64,000 nt of DNA from Miscanthus floridulus (taxonomy: Eukaryota > Streptophyta > Magnoliopsida > Poales > Poaceae). The position numbers and the translations under genes are program-made. Numbering within the stretch: position 1 is the first letter of the stretch; each line of letters begins with the position of its first letter. Below, piece after piece: positions 21,435 through 32,820 of the stretch. The notes under the pieces are model-generated. The model ran no database searches, was not told the DNA's origin, and worked only from the letters and a program-made list of their open reading frames with translations. The DNA lies in NCBI RefSeq assembly GCF_019320115.1, contig NC_089587.1:90073405-90137404 (forward strand), in the 5' to 3' direction.

Positions 21435-22017
21435 CTTCTCAAACGAGAATAGGAGAGGGAAGAAGAGCAACTACTTAGGCCAAGAGTAGCAGCAGTCACC
21501 GATGGCATTGGAAGATGGACAACAACCACCATGGCACTGCCGGAGACTAGCAGCATGCAGACAGGTGACGACGATGTGCAGGCATGAGAGGAAGAGAAGG
21601 TGTGGGCATCGGCATCGGGTGTGAATGAGGGAGAGAGGGAGTTACCACAAGCCTAGGTAAAGAGACAAGGTAGATGGGCCCCACAGTAAAATTGTTTGGA
21701 CCAAATTTCAATTGAGATTCAATGTGCGGCACTACCGCTTGCCTAGCTTGGCACTGCCGCAAAGTGGCACTACCGTACGGCAGGCGCGACGCTGTCGCAC
21801 TCCCCAAAATAGTGAGAGTTAGCTATAATCTATATGACTCTCTTTGTATAAGATATGGATACATATCACCTATATACCATGATCAGAAACAAATAATCAA
21901 TACAGACCATGATCATGATACATAAGTTGTCTTTTATAAATCATTTTCATGCACAATATGAAAATTTTCAATTCTTTTGCCTAGATACTAGTTTATCAAA
22001 TAGAGGCATGCTAAAAT
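21435..22017 (-). other. SirA spacer between pol and ORF3, rich in GCGGCA palindromes
   Basis: 583 bp with no gene. Around 21723-21800 there are four or five variants of GCGGCACTGCCGC. The equivalent SirB stretch (32263-32820) has the same cluster. Confidence 0.6.
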
Positions 22018-22586
22018 TCAAACCACATTACGAGAATCAAGTATATTTAGTTCACTGCGCAAAGCACAAATCCTTGACTCATCGAGGGGCTTTGTGAAGA
22101 TATCGGCTAGTTGCTTTTCGGTGCTCACATGGCGAATTGTGATATCTCCTTTGGTTTTTTGGTCTCTCAAGAAATGATGTCGGATGTCTATGTGCTTTGT
22201 TTTTGAGTGGTTTATGAGATTGTTTGCAAGCTTAATGGCACTTTCATTGTCACACAAGAGTGGGATTTTTGTGAAGTGACATCCAAAATCTTGAAGAGTT
22301 TGCATCATCCAAAGTAGTTGGGCACAACATGTACCGGCTGCAACGTACTCAGCCTCGACAGTGGAAAGGGCTACACAATTTTGCTTTTTAGAACTCCAAG
22401 ACACTAGGGATCGTCCAAGGAATTGACATGTCCTCGAAGTGCTTTTTTGATCTACTTTACAACTGGCGTAATCAGAATCCGAATACTCAAGTAGATCAAA
22501 CTTAAAGCCCTTAGGATACCACAAACCAAGGTTAGGAGTGAGTACTAAATATCTCAAGATTCTCTTAACGACCACTAAGTGACACT
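22018..22586 (-). pseudogene. pol: SirA pol C-terminus: copia RNase H
   Basis: The minus-strand frame reads MVVKRILRYLVLTPNLG, then YSDSDYASCKVDQKSTS (catalytic Asp), the SWSSKKQNCVALSTVEAEYVA block (Glu), LLCDNESAIKLANN (Asp) and ending near KQLADIFTKPLDESR. This is the typical Ty1/copia RNase H end. SirB truncates it upstream at 22587, so RT and integrase of SirA are outside the window. Within this fragment the frame is open. Confidence 0.88.
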
Positions 22587-22915
22587 TGAAAGTGCAATCA
22601 AGCCTTAATTGTGGGTTTTGGTGATAATGACTACGTAGTTAGAGAACTAATGAGATTTATCGAGATGACAAGCAGGGAATTTATATTCGAGGATGCTACA
22701 CAAAACAGAGGAGACCCCAATTATAAATGTAGATGGCTTCAAACTCAAAGGAGGTTTAAATTCTTTTATATATTGAATTTGAGTATAGGAAAAAGTCATA
22801 CTATAAAGGGGGCACAATGCTTAAGCTAATATGTGCTATCAAGTGCTCAAACAACCACAAGCATCCTTAGATTCATAGCCAAGACAGTCTACGCTTCACT
22901 ATTATCATTGCTATC

Positions 22916-23190
22916 TTGAGGGGTGCGAGCTCCGACTCGCCTGACCCCTTGGGTGCGAGGTCTGACTCACCTGACCCCTTGGGCATGGGCTTCGGTTCAC
23001 CCGACCCTTTGGTCACGGGCTCCGTCTCGCCCGACCCCAAGGTTAGGGGCTCCGTGTCACTTGACCCTAAGGTTGCGGGCTCCATCTCACCCGACCCTAA
23101 GGTCACAGGCTCTGGCTCGCCTAACCCTTTGGTCATAGGCTCCATCTTGCCTGACCCTAAGGTCACAGGCTTTGGCTCGCCCGATCCTAG
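22916..23190 (+). repeat. Tandem 30-bp repeats in SirB 5' LTR
   Basis: About nine units of the type GGTCACGGGCTCCGTCTCGC plus ten more bases. The 3' LTR copy is at 37902-38170. Open frames on both strands (decapeptide repeats such as SPDPLVTGSV) follow from the unit length and are not treated as genes. Confidence 0.9.
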
Positions 23191-23216
23191 GTGTAGTGTC
23201 CGTTGGGGGCTGGGGG

Positions 23217-23293
23217 TATATATACCTTTCCCTTTTTTCTCCCCAATGGCTATCTATGATTTAAGTGACCATTGGGGGCTAGGGGTATATATA
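23217..23293 (+). promoter_or_regulatory. Doubled TATA-like motif in SirB LTR
   Basis: TATATATA at 23217-23224 and 23286-23293, each within GGGGGCT(G/A)GGGGTATATATACC, suggesting a duplicated core promoter. The second copy in the 3' LTR is where Tat1 inserted. Confidence 0.5.
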
Positions 23294-24082
23294 CCTTCCT
23301 CTTCCTCCCCAATAGTAATGATACAAGCTCTCTTCTTCTTCACTTCAGTACACCCAAAAACAGAGCAGGAGCTCTCTCTTTCACTCCATTATTGACCTCA
23401 AGCCCTTAAGCAAATCCATTAATTTCTCCATCAATCCTTGAGGAAAAATGGTCCTAAACTCGATTAGAGAGCAGCTCTATTGATTCCCAAACTCTAAAGA
23501 GCACTTGGTTCACGTTTTGGCCGACAGTTCTGTTTGTTACTCTTTGACCTTGGCTCCTAGCCGGCTAGAGCAACGCCCGTGGAGCTTGCCAACTTGTGTA
23601 GCAGAACTGGGAGGTTTGTAACCATCTCTTGAAGCTAGTAAACTTACCCCTCATCTCAAGAGTTAAGTCTCTTGACTTGAGAATGAGGAAGGGTTGGAAA
23701 GCTCTAAGCCTTAGTGGCTAACCTCAATAACGTGGGGGTAGACAAGCCTTGGTGGCGAGCCGAACCACGAGATAAATTTTTGTGTCACTTGTGCTTGATT
23801 TACATTACTTGTATGACATATTGTTGATTAAGGTAATTTCTAGAGTTTGAGGCTGATCTACTTGTGTGTGGTATTCCCACCACTTTTAGTTATCGATCCA
23901 TGATCTACTACCCTACAGGAAGCTAAGAAATTTACCCAAACTAAATTTCGTTGGGTAGATTTTAAACTATGAACCAATCTTTCCTATTGGTGCGGCAGTG
24001 CCGCGGGTGAATTTGACTTCAGTTTGAGTTGAATTTTTATAGGCCTATTCACCGCCTCTAGGCATTCTAGAGATCCTACAAG

Positions 24083-24094
24083 TGGTATCAGAGT
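24083..24094 (+). other. SirB primer-binding site
   Basis: TGGTATCAGAGT, two bases after the LTR end, 11 of 12 bases as in the initiator tRNA-Met complement. Confidence 0.9.
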
Positions 24095-24126
24095 GGTTAC
24101 CTCGTGTGCGCTTCACCACATGAGGT

Positions 24127-26573
24127 ATGAAGCCCGGGGGAGGATCCGGTGTTGTGAAGCCCATCAACGTCGATCTGGAGGACGTTGGGCTGCATGACAC
24201 CGACAGAAGTGAGCTTCGCACCTCTACAGCGAGCAACTCCATGCTCCCGCAGCTAGAGGCAACCGATGCCAAAAAAGCTAATAATGAAGAAGAAAGAAGA
24301 AGAAGAAGGGTAGCTAGAAAAGAGAAAAGAGAAGGAAGAGAGAAGAAGAAAAAGGAGCAGCAGCGGTTAGAAGAGAAGAAAGCAAGAAAAGAAGAAAGAA
24401 GACTCAAAAGAGAAGCTAGAAGAAAAAGAAGAGAAGCAAGAAAGAAGAAGGAACAAGAAGCAAAAGCCTCTAATGCATCTTCAAGTGAGCTATCTAGCAG
24501 CTCCAAAGATGGTGATGATGATGAGTCCGACCAAGTGCATAGCAAGAAGGATAAGAAAAGAAAGGGCAAGAAGAATGATGACAACAAATATACCGCCATA
24601 TCCTTTAACTATTCTTCTATGTCCATGACTAACCATGATTGCAAGTCTTTCATCAATGTGCCTGCGGGCAAGTTACCTCATTTTGATGGGACTAACTTTG
24701 CCAAGTGGAAGCACTTGATGAGAGCCTATCTTATAGGTCTTCATACCAGCATTTATGAGGTTGTTTGCAATGGATTTGAGCCACCAATTGATCCCAAGAA
24801 TCCAACCATGGAAGAAATGAGAATCATCCACCTCAATGGTCAAGCTACTAGTGTGCTACTTATTGTCTTAGATGGTGATGAGTACAATAGAGTGATTGGT
24901 GTGGATGTTGCCAAGCAAATTTGGGATACTTTGCATCTTACACATGAAGGGGTTGACAAAGTGAGAAAAGCAAGAATTGAGTTGTTGATGTCCAAGCTCA
25001 ACCGATTTGTTATCTTGGATGGAGAAGGGCCATAAGAGATGTTTGATAGGTTGATGACCATGGTGGGTGAGATTAGAGGCTATGGTTGTGATGAGCTAGA
25101 TGATCACAAAGTTGTCAAGATTATGTTGGAAGCTTATTCACCAAGAAATGAGACCGTAGTAACTCTAATTAGAGAGAAGAAGAAGTTTGAGTACTTCATA
25201 CCAAATGATGTACTTGGGAGGATCTTGACCTTTAACATGCAAAGAGAAGAAGCAAATGAGAGGAAGAAACTTGGAGAATTGCAAGCAAAGCTAGAAGGCA
25301 TTAAGATCAACAAGGATGTAGCTCTCAAGGCCAACAAATCAAGTAGGCAAGGCTCTACTAGCAAGTCCAAAACCAACAAGCAAGATTCAATTAGCAAGCC
25401 CAAAGCAATCAAGCAAGTTCAAGAAAGAGTAGAGACCACCTCATCCTCTAGTGAGAGTGAACATGATGATGACCAATATGAGAAAGTGGATGATGTTGCT
25501 CTATTTATGTGGAGGGTTCACAAAGGGTTGAAGAAGCAAGGGTACAAGGTAGTAAAGAGAAAGTTTCCAAACAAGAAGAAAAGGACATGCTACAATTGTG
25601 GAAGCACCGATCATTTTATTGCTAAGTGCCCACATGAGATCAAGGAGAACAAGTATAAGAAAGAGAAGAAGGAGGGCAAGGCTGACCGGAGAAAGAGCAA
25701 GAAAAACATGGGAGAAGCTCACATTCGGCATGAATGGGATTCATCTATTGAAAGCTCAAGTGAAGAAGATGAGAAAGTTGCAACTATTGCTATCCATGAG
25801 CCATCTTCTTCACCAAGACACTTCACCAACATGTCCAATGATGACTACTACTCCCCTCACATTTGTCTTATGGCAAAGGGTGAGAAGGTAAAATCTAAAT
25901 CCAAGGCCAAAGCTCCTCCACCTCCACCTCCTAGTGATATCTCTAGTAGTGATATTAGTGATAGCTCTAGTGATGATGAATCTAGTGATAAAGAAATTGA
26001 TAAATTAACTAAGAACTTAGATGGAAAGACTAAACTATTCATCACTAAATTTATGGAGGACTTAGAGTGTCCAAGGCGAGCTAGAATCTAGAGAGGAAAC
26101 TCTTATCCAACAAGATGATCTCTATATTGCTAGCAAGGAAGCTCTTGCATTAGAGAGAAGTGAGGTGGAATCCTTGTGTAAGGCCTTGGCCAAAGAACAA
26201 GGGGACCATGCTATCACAAAGAAAGAAAATATTGCTCTCAAGAAAAAGTTTGTGACTTAGATGAAAAGCACAAAGAACTTGAGCTGCAATATAACATTCT
26301 TTGGGATAGCAACTCATATCCCTCTAAGGCAAATGATGCCTCTACTACCTCCACTAGTCAAGGTTGTGGAAAATATTATAATATTGATTTGAATGCTTAT
26401 TCCACTAACCTTGCAAACATAGAGGCAATGAGAAAAGAAATTGCTAGACTCAATGAGATCATTGACAAGGGCTACTTGAGTGGTAAGGCTCAAGTAAGTG
26501 ACAAGAAGGCAAATAATTCAAAAGTGCCTCAATTCAAGTAAGGGAGACACCCCTCAATCAAGCATGGGCTTGG
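24127..26573 (+). pseudogene. gag: SirB gag, N-terminal and central part
   Basis: Starts MKPGGGSGVVKP. Residues ~55-115 are an unbroken Arg/Lys/Glu-rich stretch likely to form a long single helix, then a Ser/Asp/Lys linker. The copia Gag core follows (KLPHFDGTNFAKWKHLM to MLEAYSPRNETV), then a zinc knuckle CYNCGSTDHFIAKC near 25589-25630 and a Ser/Asp-rich tail. TAA at 25033-25035 and shifts after 26091 break it. A solo LTR inserted at 26574 separates the C-terminus, which resumes at 28467. Long N-terminal extensions are usual for Sirevirus Gag. Confidence 0.85.
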
Positions 26574-28461
26574 TGAAAGCTCTAGTTTAGTTTTGGTGAA
26601 TTGATGAAACCCTAAGTGCTAACCTAGTTTATCAAAGTGATTATGAGATAGGTTGCACTACTCCAAGTGATGAAGAAATTGTGAAGATCATGATGATGGT
26701 GATGCCATGGTGATGATCAAGCACTTGGACTTGAAAAGAAGAAAGAGAAAAACAAAAGGCTCAAGGCAAAGGTATAAATGGTAGGAGCTATTTTGTTTTG
26801 ATGATCAAGACACTTAGAGAGTGTGATCACATTTAGGTTCGATAGTCATACTATTAAGAGGGGTGAAACTCGTATCGAAATACGGTTATCAAAGTGCCAA
26901 TAGATGCTCTAACTCATTGCATATGCATTTAGGATCTAGTGGAGTGCTAACACCCTTGAAAATGTTTGTGAACATATGTTAACACATGTGAACAAGGTGA
27001 TACACTTGGTGGTTGGCACATTTGAGCAAGGGTTAGGAACTTCACCGGTGGAGTGTCACTGTAAGTGACTGACGCCCTAAATAGAAAAGACGGAGGTCAC
27101 TGTAAGTGACTGGACGCTGGTCTCAGAAGGACCGATGCGTCCGATCAGTAGAAGCAGTGAAGACGCTGGCGTTGATCTCTGACCGGATGTTGGGTCACTT
27201 AGTGACTGGACGCTGAAGGGCTGCATTTGGTCCCACTAACGTGGCAATGCATAGAGGAGACACCGAGTGACCGGTCGCTGGGTGAGTCTGGTCGAGCATG
27301 ATTGGACACGTCCGATCATGATTTCTCGCTTCTAGATGCTTACTAGAAATGACCGGACGCTGAGGTCTAGCGTCAGGTCACTTCACAGCAGCGCATCCAG
27401 TCATCACTTGACCATTGGCATCGAGCACTCAGTATTTGAAGAGAGGGGACATGTGGCATGCATCGCACGGCTGGACACTGGGGTCCAGTGTCCGGTCGCC
27501 CCATGTTCAGTGTAGTGAGGAGCCCAATGGCTCTATTCGTGGGGGCTCTCTATTTAAGCCCCATGGCTGGCTCAAGCTCACTCTCTTGGCCATTTGCATT
27601 GACATAGCAACCTTGTGACCTTAGCCAAAGCCCTCCCACTCATATCCATCATTGATTCATCATCTTTGCAAGATTGGGAGAGAATCCAAGTGCTTTGCTT
27701 GAGTGATTGCATCTAGAGGCACTTGGTGTTCGTGTTTCGCTGTAGGATTCACTTGTTACTCTTAGTGATTGCCACCACCTAGATGGCTTGGAGCAGCGAG
27801 GATCATCGAGCAGAGGGTGGTGATTGTCTCTGGCTCCGATCGTGGTGATTGTGAGGGGTTCTTAACCTTTCCCCGGTGGAGAGCCAAAAGGTACTCTAGT
27901 AAATTGCTCGTGGCTTGTGTGATTCTCATCTTGTGTTGGTTGTGCGGCACCCTATTGAGGGTTTGACGTGTGATGTGAATTAGCATGTGAACCTCCAAGT
28001 GAGTGAATCACCACAATAAGGACTAGCTTGCCGACAAGCAAGTGAGCCTTGGTAAAAAATCATTGTGTCATCATTTGAATCTGAGGTGATTGGTTTTCAT
28101 TGGTATTCATTCTTGTGATTGATTGGCTCATTCCTCAACATAGCAGTATAACCATCTTGCTCACTCTCTACATTACCACAAACTAGTTGTCAAGCTCTTT
28201 TGTGTAGCTAGTTGTGAGAGCTTGTTAGTTTGGTTAGTGTGGCTCTTTAGTTAGCCTTTGAGAGCACACTAACTTAGTGTAGTGACATAGTTATTGCGTG
28301 GATAGAAACTATATAAAATAGAATTGTGGTAGGTGGCTTGCATTTTTAGTAGGCTAGTGCAACACTCGCTTCACCTCATAATTGTCTAACCGGTTTGTTA
28401 AGTGTTGTTGTAGAATTTTTTAATAGGCTATTCACCCCCCTCTAGCCATTAGGACCTTTCA
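26574..28461 (+). mobile_element. Solo LTR 1 (1888 bp) inserted in SirB gag
   Basis: TGAAAGCTCTAG...TAGGACCTTTCA, flanked by exact CTTGG target duplications (26569-26573 and 28462-28466). The interior has GACCGGACGCTG-type repeats (27050-27500) and ends TTCACCCCCCTCTAG, as in Sirevirus LTRs. No internal region is present, so it probably arose by LTR-LTR recombination. Short frames inside it have no recognisable product. Confidence 0.93.
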
Positions 28462-28466
28462 CTTGG

Positions 28467-28977
28467 ACACACTGTAGGAGCCATGACAAATGGAAGAAAG
28501 ATCATAAATGGCTATGGGTGTGTTAAGTTTGAGAGGAAGGAAATAGTTGATACAGATCAACCTACACAGACAGCGGCAGTGCCGTAGTCTAGAGCGGTAG
28601 TGTCGCACTGTGGCAGTGCCATAGTTAAGGCCATCTATGCCGCTCCCCACAAAATGGGAAGGCTACCAATTCTGTTCCTGATCAAGCTAAGCACAAGAAG
28701 AAGGTGTCCCAGTAGAAGCAGGTTCAGCAGAAGCCAAAGGAATCAGTGTGGGGCACTATGAACAAGTTTGCCTACCAACCAAAGTTTCAACCACCTCGAC
28801 AAAGCTTGACTTTGTGTTTTGTTTTAAGAAACAACAACAGTGGAAAAGTGGTTGCCAAATATATTGGAAAGGAAGCCAACATATATCGGAATACTTCTAT
28901 TTGGGTTCCTAAATTTTTTGTGACTAACATGCAAGGCCCCAAGTCAAATTAGGGACCTAAATCAAGAAACTAAATCT
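28467..28977 (+). pseudogene. gag: SirB gag C-terminus and linker to protease
   Basis: Resumes the sequence cut by the solo LTR: HTVGAMTNGRK and a KFERKEIVD block follow directly when the duplication is discounted. GCGGCAGTGCCG-type palindromes lie at about 28572-28625. The NTSIWVPKF block precedes the protease. Several stops and shifts are present. Confidence 0.65.
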
Positions 28978-30405
28978 GTGTTGCAGGCATACTCCTCCGG
29001 TGGGTCAAGTTGGGTGCTTGATAGTGGATGTACAAATCATATGACCGGAGAAAGGAGTATGTTCTCATCATATTCTCCGATGATGCACTCAAATAAAAAT
29101 ATTGTCTTTGGAGACAATTCAAAGGGGGATGTGATTGGTCTCGGTAAAGTTGCTATAACCCTTGAGCATTCAATTACAAATGTATTACATATTGATTCGT
29201 TGAGTTACAATTTGTTATCCATTTCTCAATTGTGTGAGATGGGCTACAATTGTCACTTTTTGGATAAAGGTGTGGAAGTCTTTAGAAGAGAGGATTCCTC
29301 TATTATCTTTATGGGTGATTTAAAGAACATGCTTTACCTAGTTGATTTCAACAAAAGTAAAGCCAATCTTGAGACTTGTTTAGTGGCAAAATCTAGTATG
29401 GGGTGGCTTTGGCATCGTCGACTAGCCCATGTTGGGATGAGGAACTTGGACAAACTTCAACAGGACAAACACATCCTTGGGCTAATAAATATTCACTTTG
29501 AGAAAGATAGGATATGTAGCGCTTGTCAAGCCAGAAAGCAAGTTGGCATACCTCACCCACCAAAGAGTATCATGACCACGACGCAACCATTGGAGCTCAT
29601 ACACATGGATCTCTTTGGACCAGTCGCCTATCTAAGTATCGGGGGTAACAAATATGGTATTATTATTGTTGATGATTATTCCCGTTTCACTTGGGTATTT
29701 TTCTTGTTTGATAAGTGTCAAGTTAGAGACAAAGTGAAGACTTTTATTAGAAGAACTCAAAAGGAGTTCGGTCTCCCCATCAAGAAAATGAGAAGCGACA
29801 ATGGGACCGAATTCAAGAACACCCAAGTTGAGGAGTTTCTTGATGAAGAGGGCATCAAGCATGAGTTCTCAACTCCATACACCCCTCAACAAAATGGTGT
29901 AGTGTAGAGGAAGAACCGTACACTCATTGACATGGCAAGGACAATGCTAGATGAGTACAAAACGTCGGACATCTTTTGGTGTGACGCTGTCAATGCCGCT
30001 TGCCATGCCATCAACCGCCTCTACCTACACAAGAAGTTGAAGAAAACTTCATATGAGCTTCTAACCGGTAACAAACCAAAGGTGTCTTACTTTAGAGTGT
30101 TTGGGTGCAAGTGTTTCATACTTAACAAGAAACCCAAAATCTCTAAGTTTGCACCTAAATTTGATGAAGGTTTTCTTCTTGGTTATGGATCAAATGAGCA
30201 TGCCTACCATATTTTCAACAAAACCTCTAGGAGAGTTGAAATTGTGGTAGACCTGACATTTGATGAATCTAATGGCTCTCAAGTGGAGCAAGTTAATTTA
30301 AGTGTTGTAGGAAAGGAGGATCCACCATGTGAAGCAATCAAGCAATTGGCTATTGGTGATATAAGACCACAAGAAGACGAAGTCACTGAAGTAGAGGTTC
30401 CTTAA
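28978..30405 (+). pseudogene. pol: SirB protease and integrase
   Basis: The copia order is preserved: protease active site WVLDSGCTNHMTG, the integrase zinc region LWHRRLAHVGMRNLDKLQ ... CSACQARKQ, then the rve core with LIHMDLFGP (Asp), MRSDNGTEF (Asp, 35 residues before the Glu position) and QQNGVV. At 29905-29907 the codon for the third catalytic acid is TAG. The frame then continues RKN and on to the C-terminal RVFGCKCFILN block and DLTFDESN. Apart from that codon the 1.4-kb frame is open. Confidence 0.9.
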
Positions 30406-30752
30406 ACTGCTGATGAACAAAGTTCCGCTGACATACCTAATGCTAAGGGGGAGCCAACCCCTGCTGCAAATTAGTAGAGCGATAGTGCCGCACATAAGAG
30501 CAGTAGTGCCGCACTCCCTCTGACAGCAGCAGCAAGTCCAACTTTGATTAAAGGACAGAACCTACAGCCTATATTCGAGCAAGAAGATAATGAAGATCCA
30601 GAAGATGGACAAGAGGCCATTGATCTTCAAGGCTAAGGCAAACAATATAATAGGATCATCCTGTTGACAACATCATTGGGAGTCTTTGAAAGGAGGTAAT
30701 AACTCGTTCACATTTAGCATACTTTTGCTAATATTACTCGTTTGTTTTCTCT
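30406..30752 (+). other. SirB variable linker between integrase and RT
   Basis: About 350 bp with stops in all frames, containing two GCGGCA palindrome variants (about 30478-30510). In intact copia elements this is the poorly conserved stretch before RT. Confidence 0.55.
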
Positions 30753-31730
30753 TTGGAGCCTCTTAAGGTAGAACAAGCACTTGGAGACCCGGATTGGGTG
30801 ATGGCCATGCAAGATGAGCTCAACAATTTTGAAAGAAATCAAGTGTGGACCTTGGTGGAGAGACCCAACACCAATATCATTGGCAACAAGTGGGTCTTCC
30901 ACAACAAGCAAGATGAGAATGGCATGGTGATAAGAAACAAGGCAAGATTGGTTGCTCAAGGTTTCACTCAAGTAGAGGGCTTAGACTTTGAGGAAACATA
31001 TACACCGGTGGAAAGTCTTGAAGCAATCCGAATGCTTCTAGCCTATGCCGCTCATCACAATTTCAAACTATATGAAATGGACGTGAAGAGTGTATTCCTC
31101 AACGGCCCCATTCAACAACTTGTCTATGTTGAGCAACCACTGGGTTTTGAAGATCCCAAGTTCCCCAACCACGTGTACAAACTCCAAAAGGCGCTTTATT
31201 GGCTTAAGCAAGCACCAAGAGCATGGTATGAATGCCTTAAGGAATTCTTTCTTAAACAATGCTTTAAAAATAGGCAAAGACAACCCTACCATTTTCACTC
31301 ACAAAGTTGGTAAAGATATATTTGTGTGCCAAATATATGTCGATGACATAATATTTGGTAGTACTAATCATATTTTTTGTGAGGAATTTAGTAGGATCAT
31401 GACGAAGAGATTTGAGATGTCCATGATGGGTGAGTTGAAGTTCTTTCTCGGATTTCAAATCAAGCAAGTGAAGGATGGAACTTTTATCAGTCAAACAAAG
31501 TACACCCATGATACGCTCAAGAAGTTTGACGTGGTGAATGCCAACCAATGGACATCTTGATCTCAACATTGAAGGAAAAGCCATGGATACTAAGGTATAT
31601 CGTTCTATGATCGGCTCTCTACTTTATTTGTGCGCATCTAGGCCCGATATTATGCTTAGTGTGTGCATGTGTGCTAGATTTCAAGCTAACCCAAACATCA
31701 CTTTGTGGCCGTTAAGAGAATCTTGACATA
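30753..31730 (+). pseudogene. pol: SirB reverse transcriptase
   Basis: Copia RT: DPDWVMAMQDELNNFERNQVW, KWVFHNKQDENG, KARLVAQGFTQ, YTPVESLEAIRMLLA, YEMDVKSVFLNG, the YVDD catalytic box (31336-31347) and FFLGFQIKQ. A one-base gain in an A-run near 31265 and further shifts near 31555 and 31720 break the frame. Confidence 0.9.
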
Positions 31731-32262
31731 TTTAGTACACACTCCTAACCTTGGTTTGTGGTATCCTAAGGGCTCTAAGTTTGATCTACTTGGGTATTCG
31801 GATTCTGATTACACCGGTTGTAAAGTAGATCAAAAATGCACTTCGGGGACATGTCAATTCCTTGGATGATCCCTAGTGTCTTGGAGTTCTAAAAAGCAAA
31901 ATTATGTAGCCCTTTCCACTACTGAGGCCGAGTATGTTGCAGCCGGTGCATGTTGTGCCCAACTACTTTGGATGATGCAAACTCTTCTAGATTTTGGATG
32001 TCACTTCACAAAAATCCCACTCTTATGTGACAATGAAAGTGCTATAAAGTTAGCCAATAATCCCATAAACCACTCAAAAACAAAGCACATAGACATCCAA
32101 AATCATTTCTTGAGAGAGCATAAAGCCAAAGAAGATACCAAAATTCACCATGTGAGCACCAAAAAATAACTAGCCAATATCTTCACTAAGCCTCTTGATG
32201 AGTCAAGGTTTTGTGCTTTATGTAGTGAGCTAAATATACTTGATTCTCGTAACATGGTTTGA
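31731..32262 (+). pseudogene. pol: SirB RNase H and end of pol
   Basis: YSDSDYTGCKVDQK, SWSSKKQNYVALSTTEAEYVA and LLCDNESAIKLANNP mark a copia RNase H with its acidic residues. The gene ends at 32262 after FTKPLDESR. Stops at about 31869 and 32167 interrupt it. It is homologous to SirA 22018-22586. Confidence 0.88.
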
Positions 32263-32820
32263 ATTTTAGCATGCCTCTGTTTGATAAACTAGTATCTAGG
32301 CAAAAGAGTTAAAAAACTTCATATTGTGCATGAAAATGATTGATAAAATGCAACTTATGTATCATGATCATGGTCTATATTAATTATTTGTTTCTGGCCA
32401 TGGTATATAGGTGATATGCGTCTATATCTTATAAGAGAGAGTCATATAGATTATAGCTAACTCCCACTATTTTGGGGAGTGCGGTAGTGCCGCTTTGCGG
32501 CAGTGCCAGGCTAAGCATGCGGCTGTGCCGCACTTTGAATCTCAATTGAGATTTAGCCCAAATGGTTTTACTACGGGGCCCATTTATTCTTTCTCTTATC
32601 CTCAGGTCTGTAGTAACTTCTTTCCCTCTCTCCCCCCAACACTAACACCCGTGTCTCTCTCCCCTCTCACGCTCACATCGTCACCATCACTTGGCCATGT
32701 GTTGCTGATCTCTAGTAGTGCCGCAGCTGCTGCCAGGACTCCCTCAACATCACTGATGGCTGCTACTGCCCTTGGCCCAAGCTATTTCTTCCCTCTCCTC
32801 TCCATTCCTTGTTTGAGAAA
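32263..32820 (+). other. SirB spacer with GCGGCA palindromes
   Basis: 558 bp between pol and ORF3, with three palindrome variants at 32486-32533 and a CT-rich tract (32590-32680). It contains no gene. Confidence 0.6.

Larger units (their letters stand above)
2182..22586 (-). mobile_element. SirA: Sirevirus-type copia retrotransposon, minus strand, split and incomplete in window
   Basis: From its 3' end leftmost, this minus-strand element consists of the 3' LTR (2182-2297 plus 17798-19164), a polypurine tract, a 3' noncoding region with repeated PPT-like motifs, ORF3 and the C-terminal part of pol. It matches SirB (22587-38272) in LTR ends, ORF3 and RNase H. Chromovirus E1 interrupts the LTR, and SirB interrupts pol at 22586/22587. 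The 5' half (RT, integrase, gag, 5' LTR) should lie to the right of the window. The Sirevirus assignment rests on the ORF after pol, the PPT repeats and the GCGGCACTGCCGC palindromes; it is inferred. Confidence 0.8.
22587..24080 (+). repeat. SirB 5' LTR (1494 bp)
   Basis: TGAAAGTGCAATCAAG...AGAGATCCTACA, followed by the primer site. It contains tandem 30-bp repeats (22916-23190), two TATATATA motifs, and a GCGGCAGTGCCGC palindrome at 23992-24004 near its end. The 3' copy starts at 35103. Confidence 0.92.

Noticed and set aside
22873..23395. Decapeptide-repeat proteins on both strands (also 18459-18871 and 37892-38221)
   Set aside because: They follow from stop-free 30-bp tandem repeats inside LTRs; changes between units do not favour either strand's frame.
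24045..24599. 184-codon Leu/Ser/Phe-rich minus-strand frame resembling a membrane protein
   Set aside because: Shadow of the AAG/GAA-rich SirB gag N-terminus.
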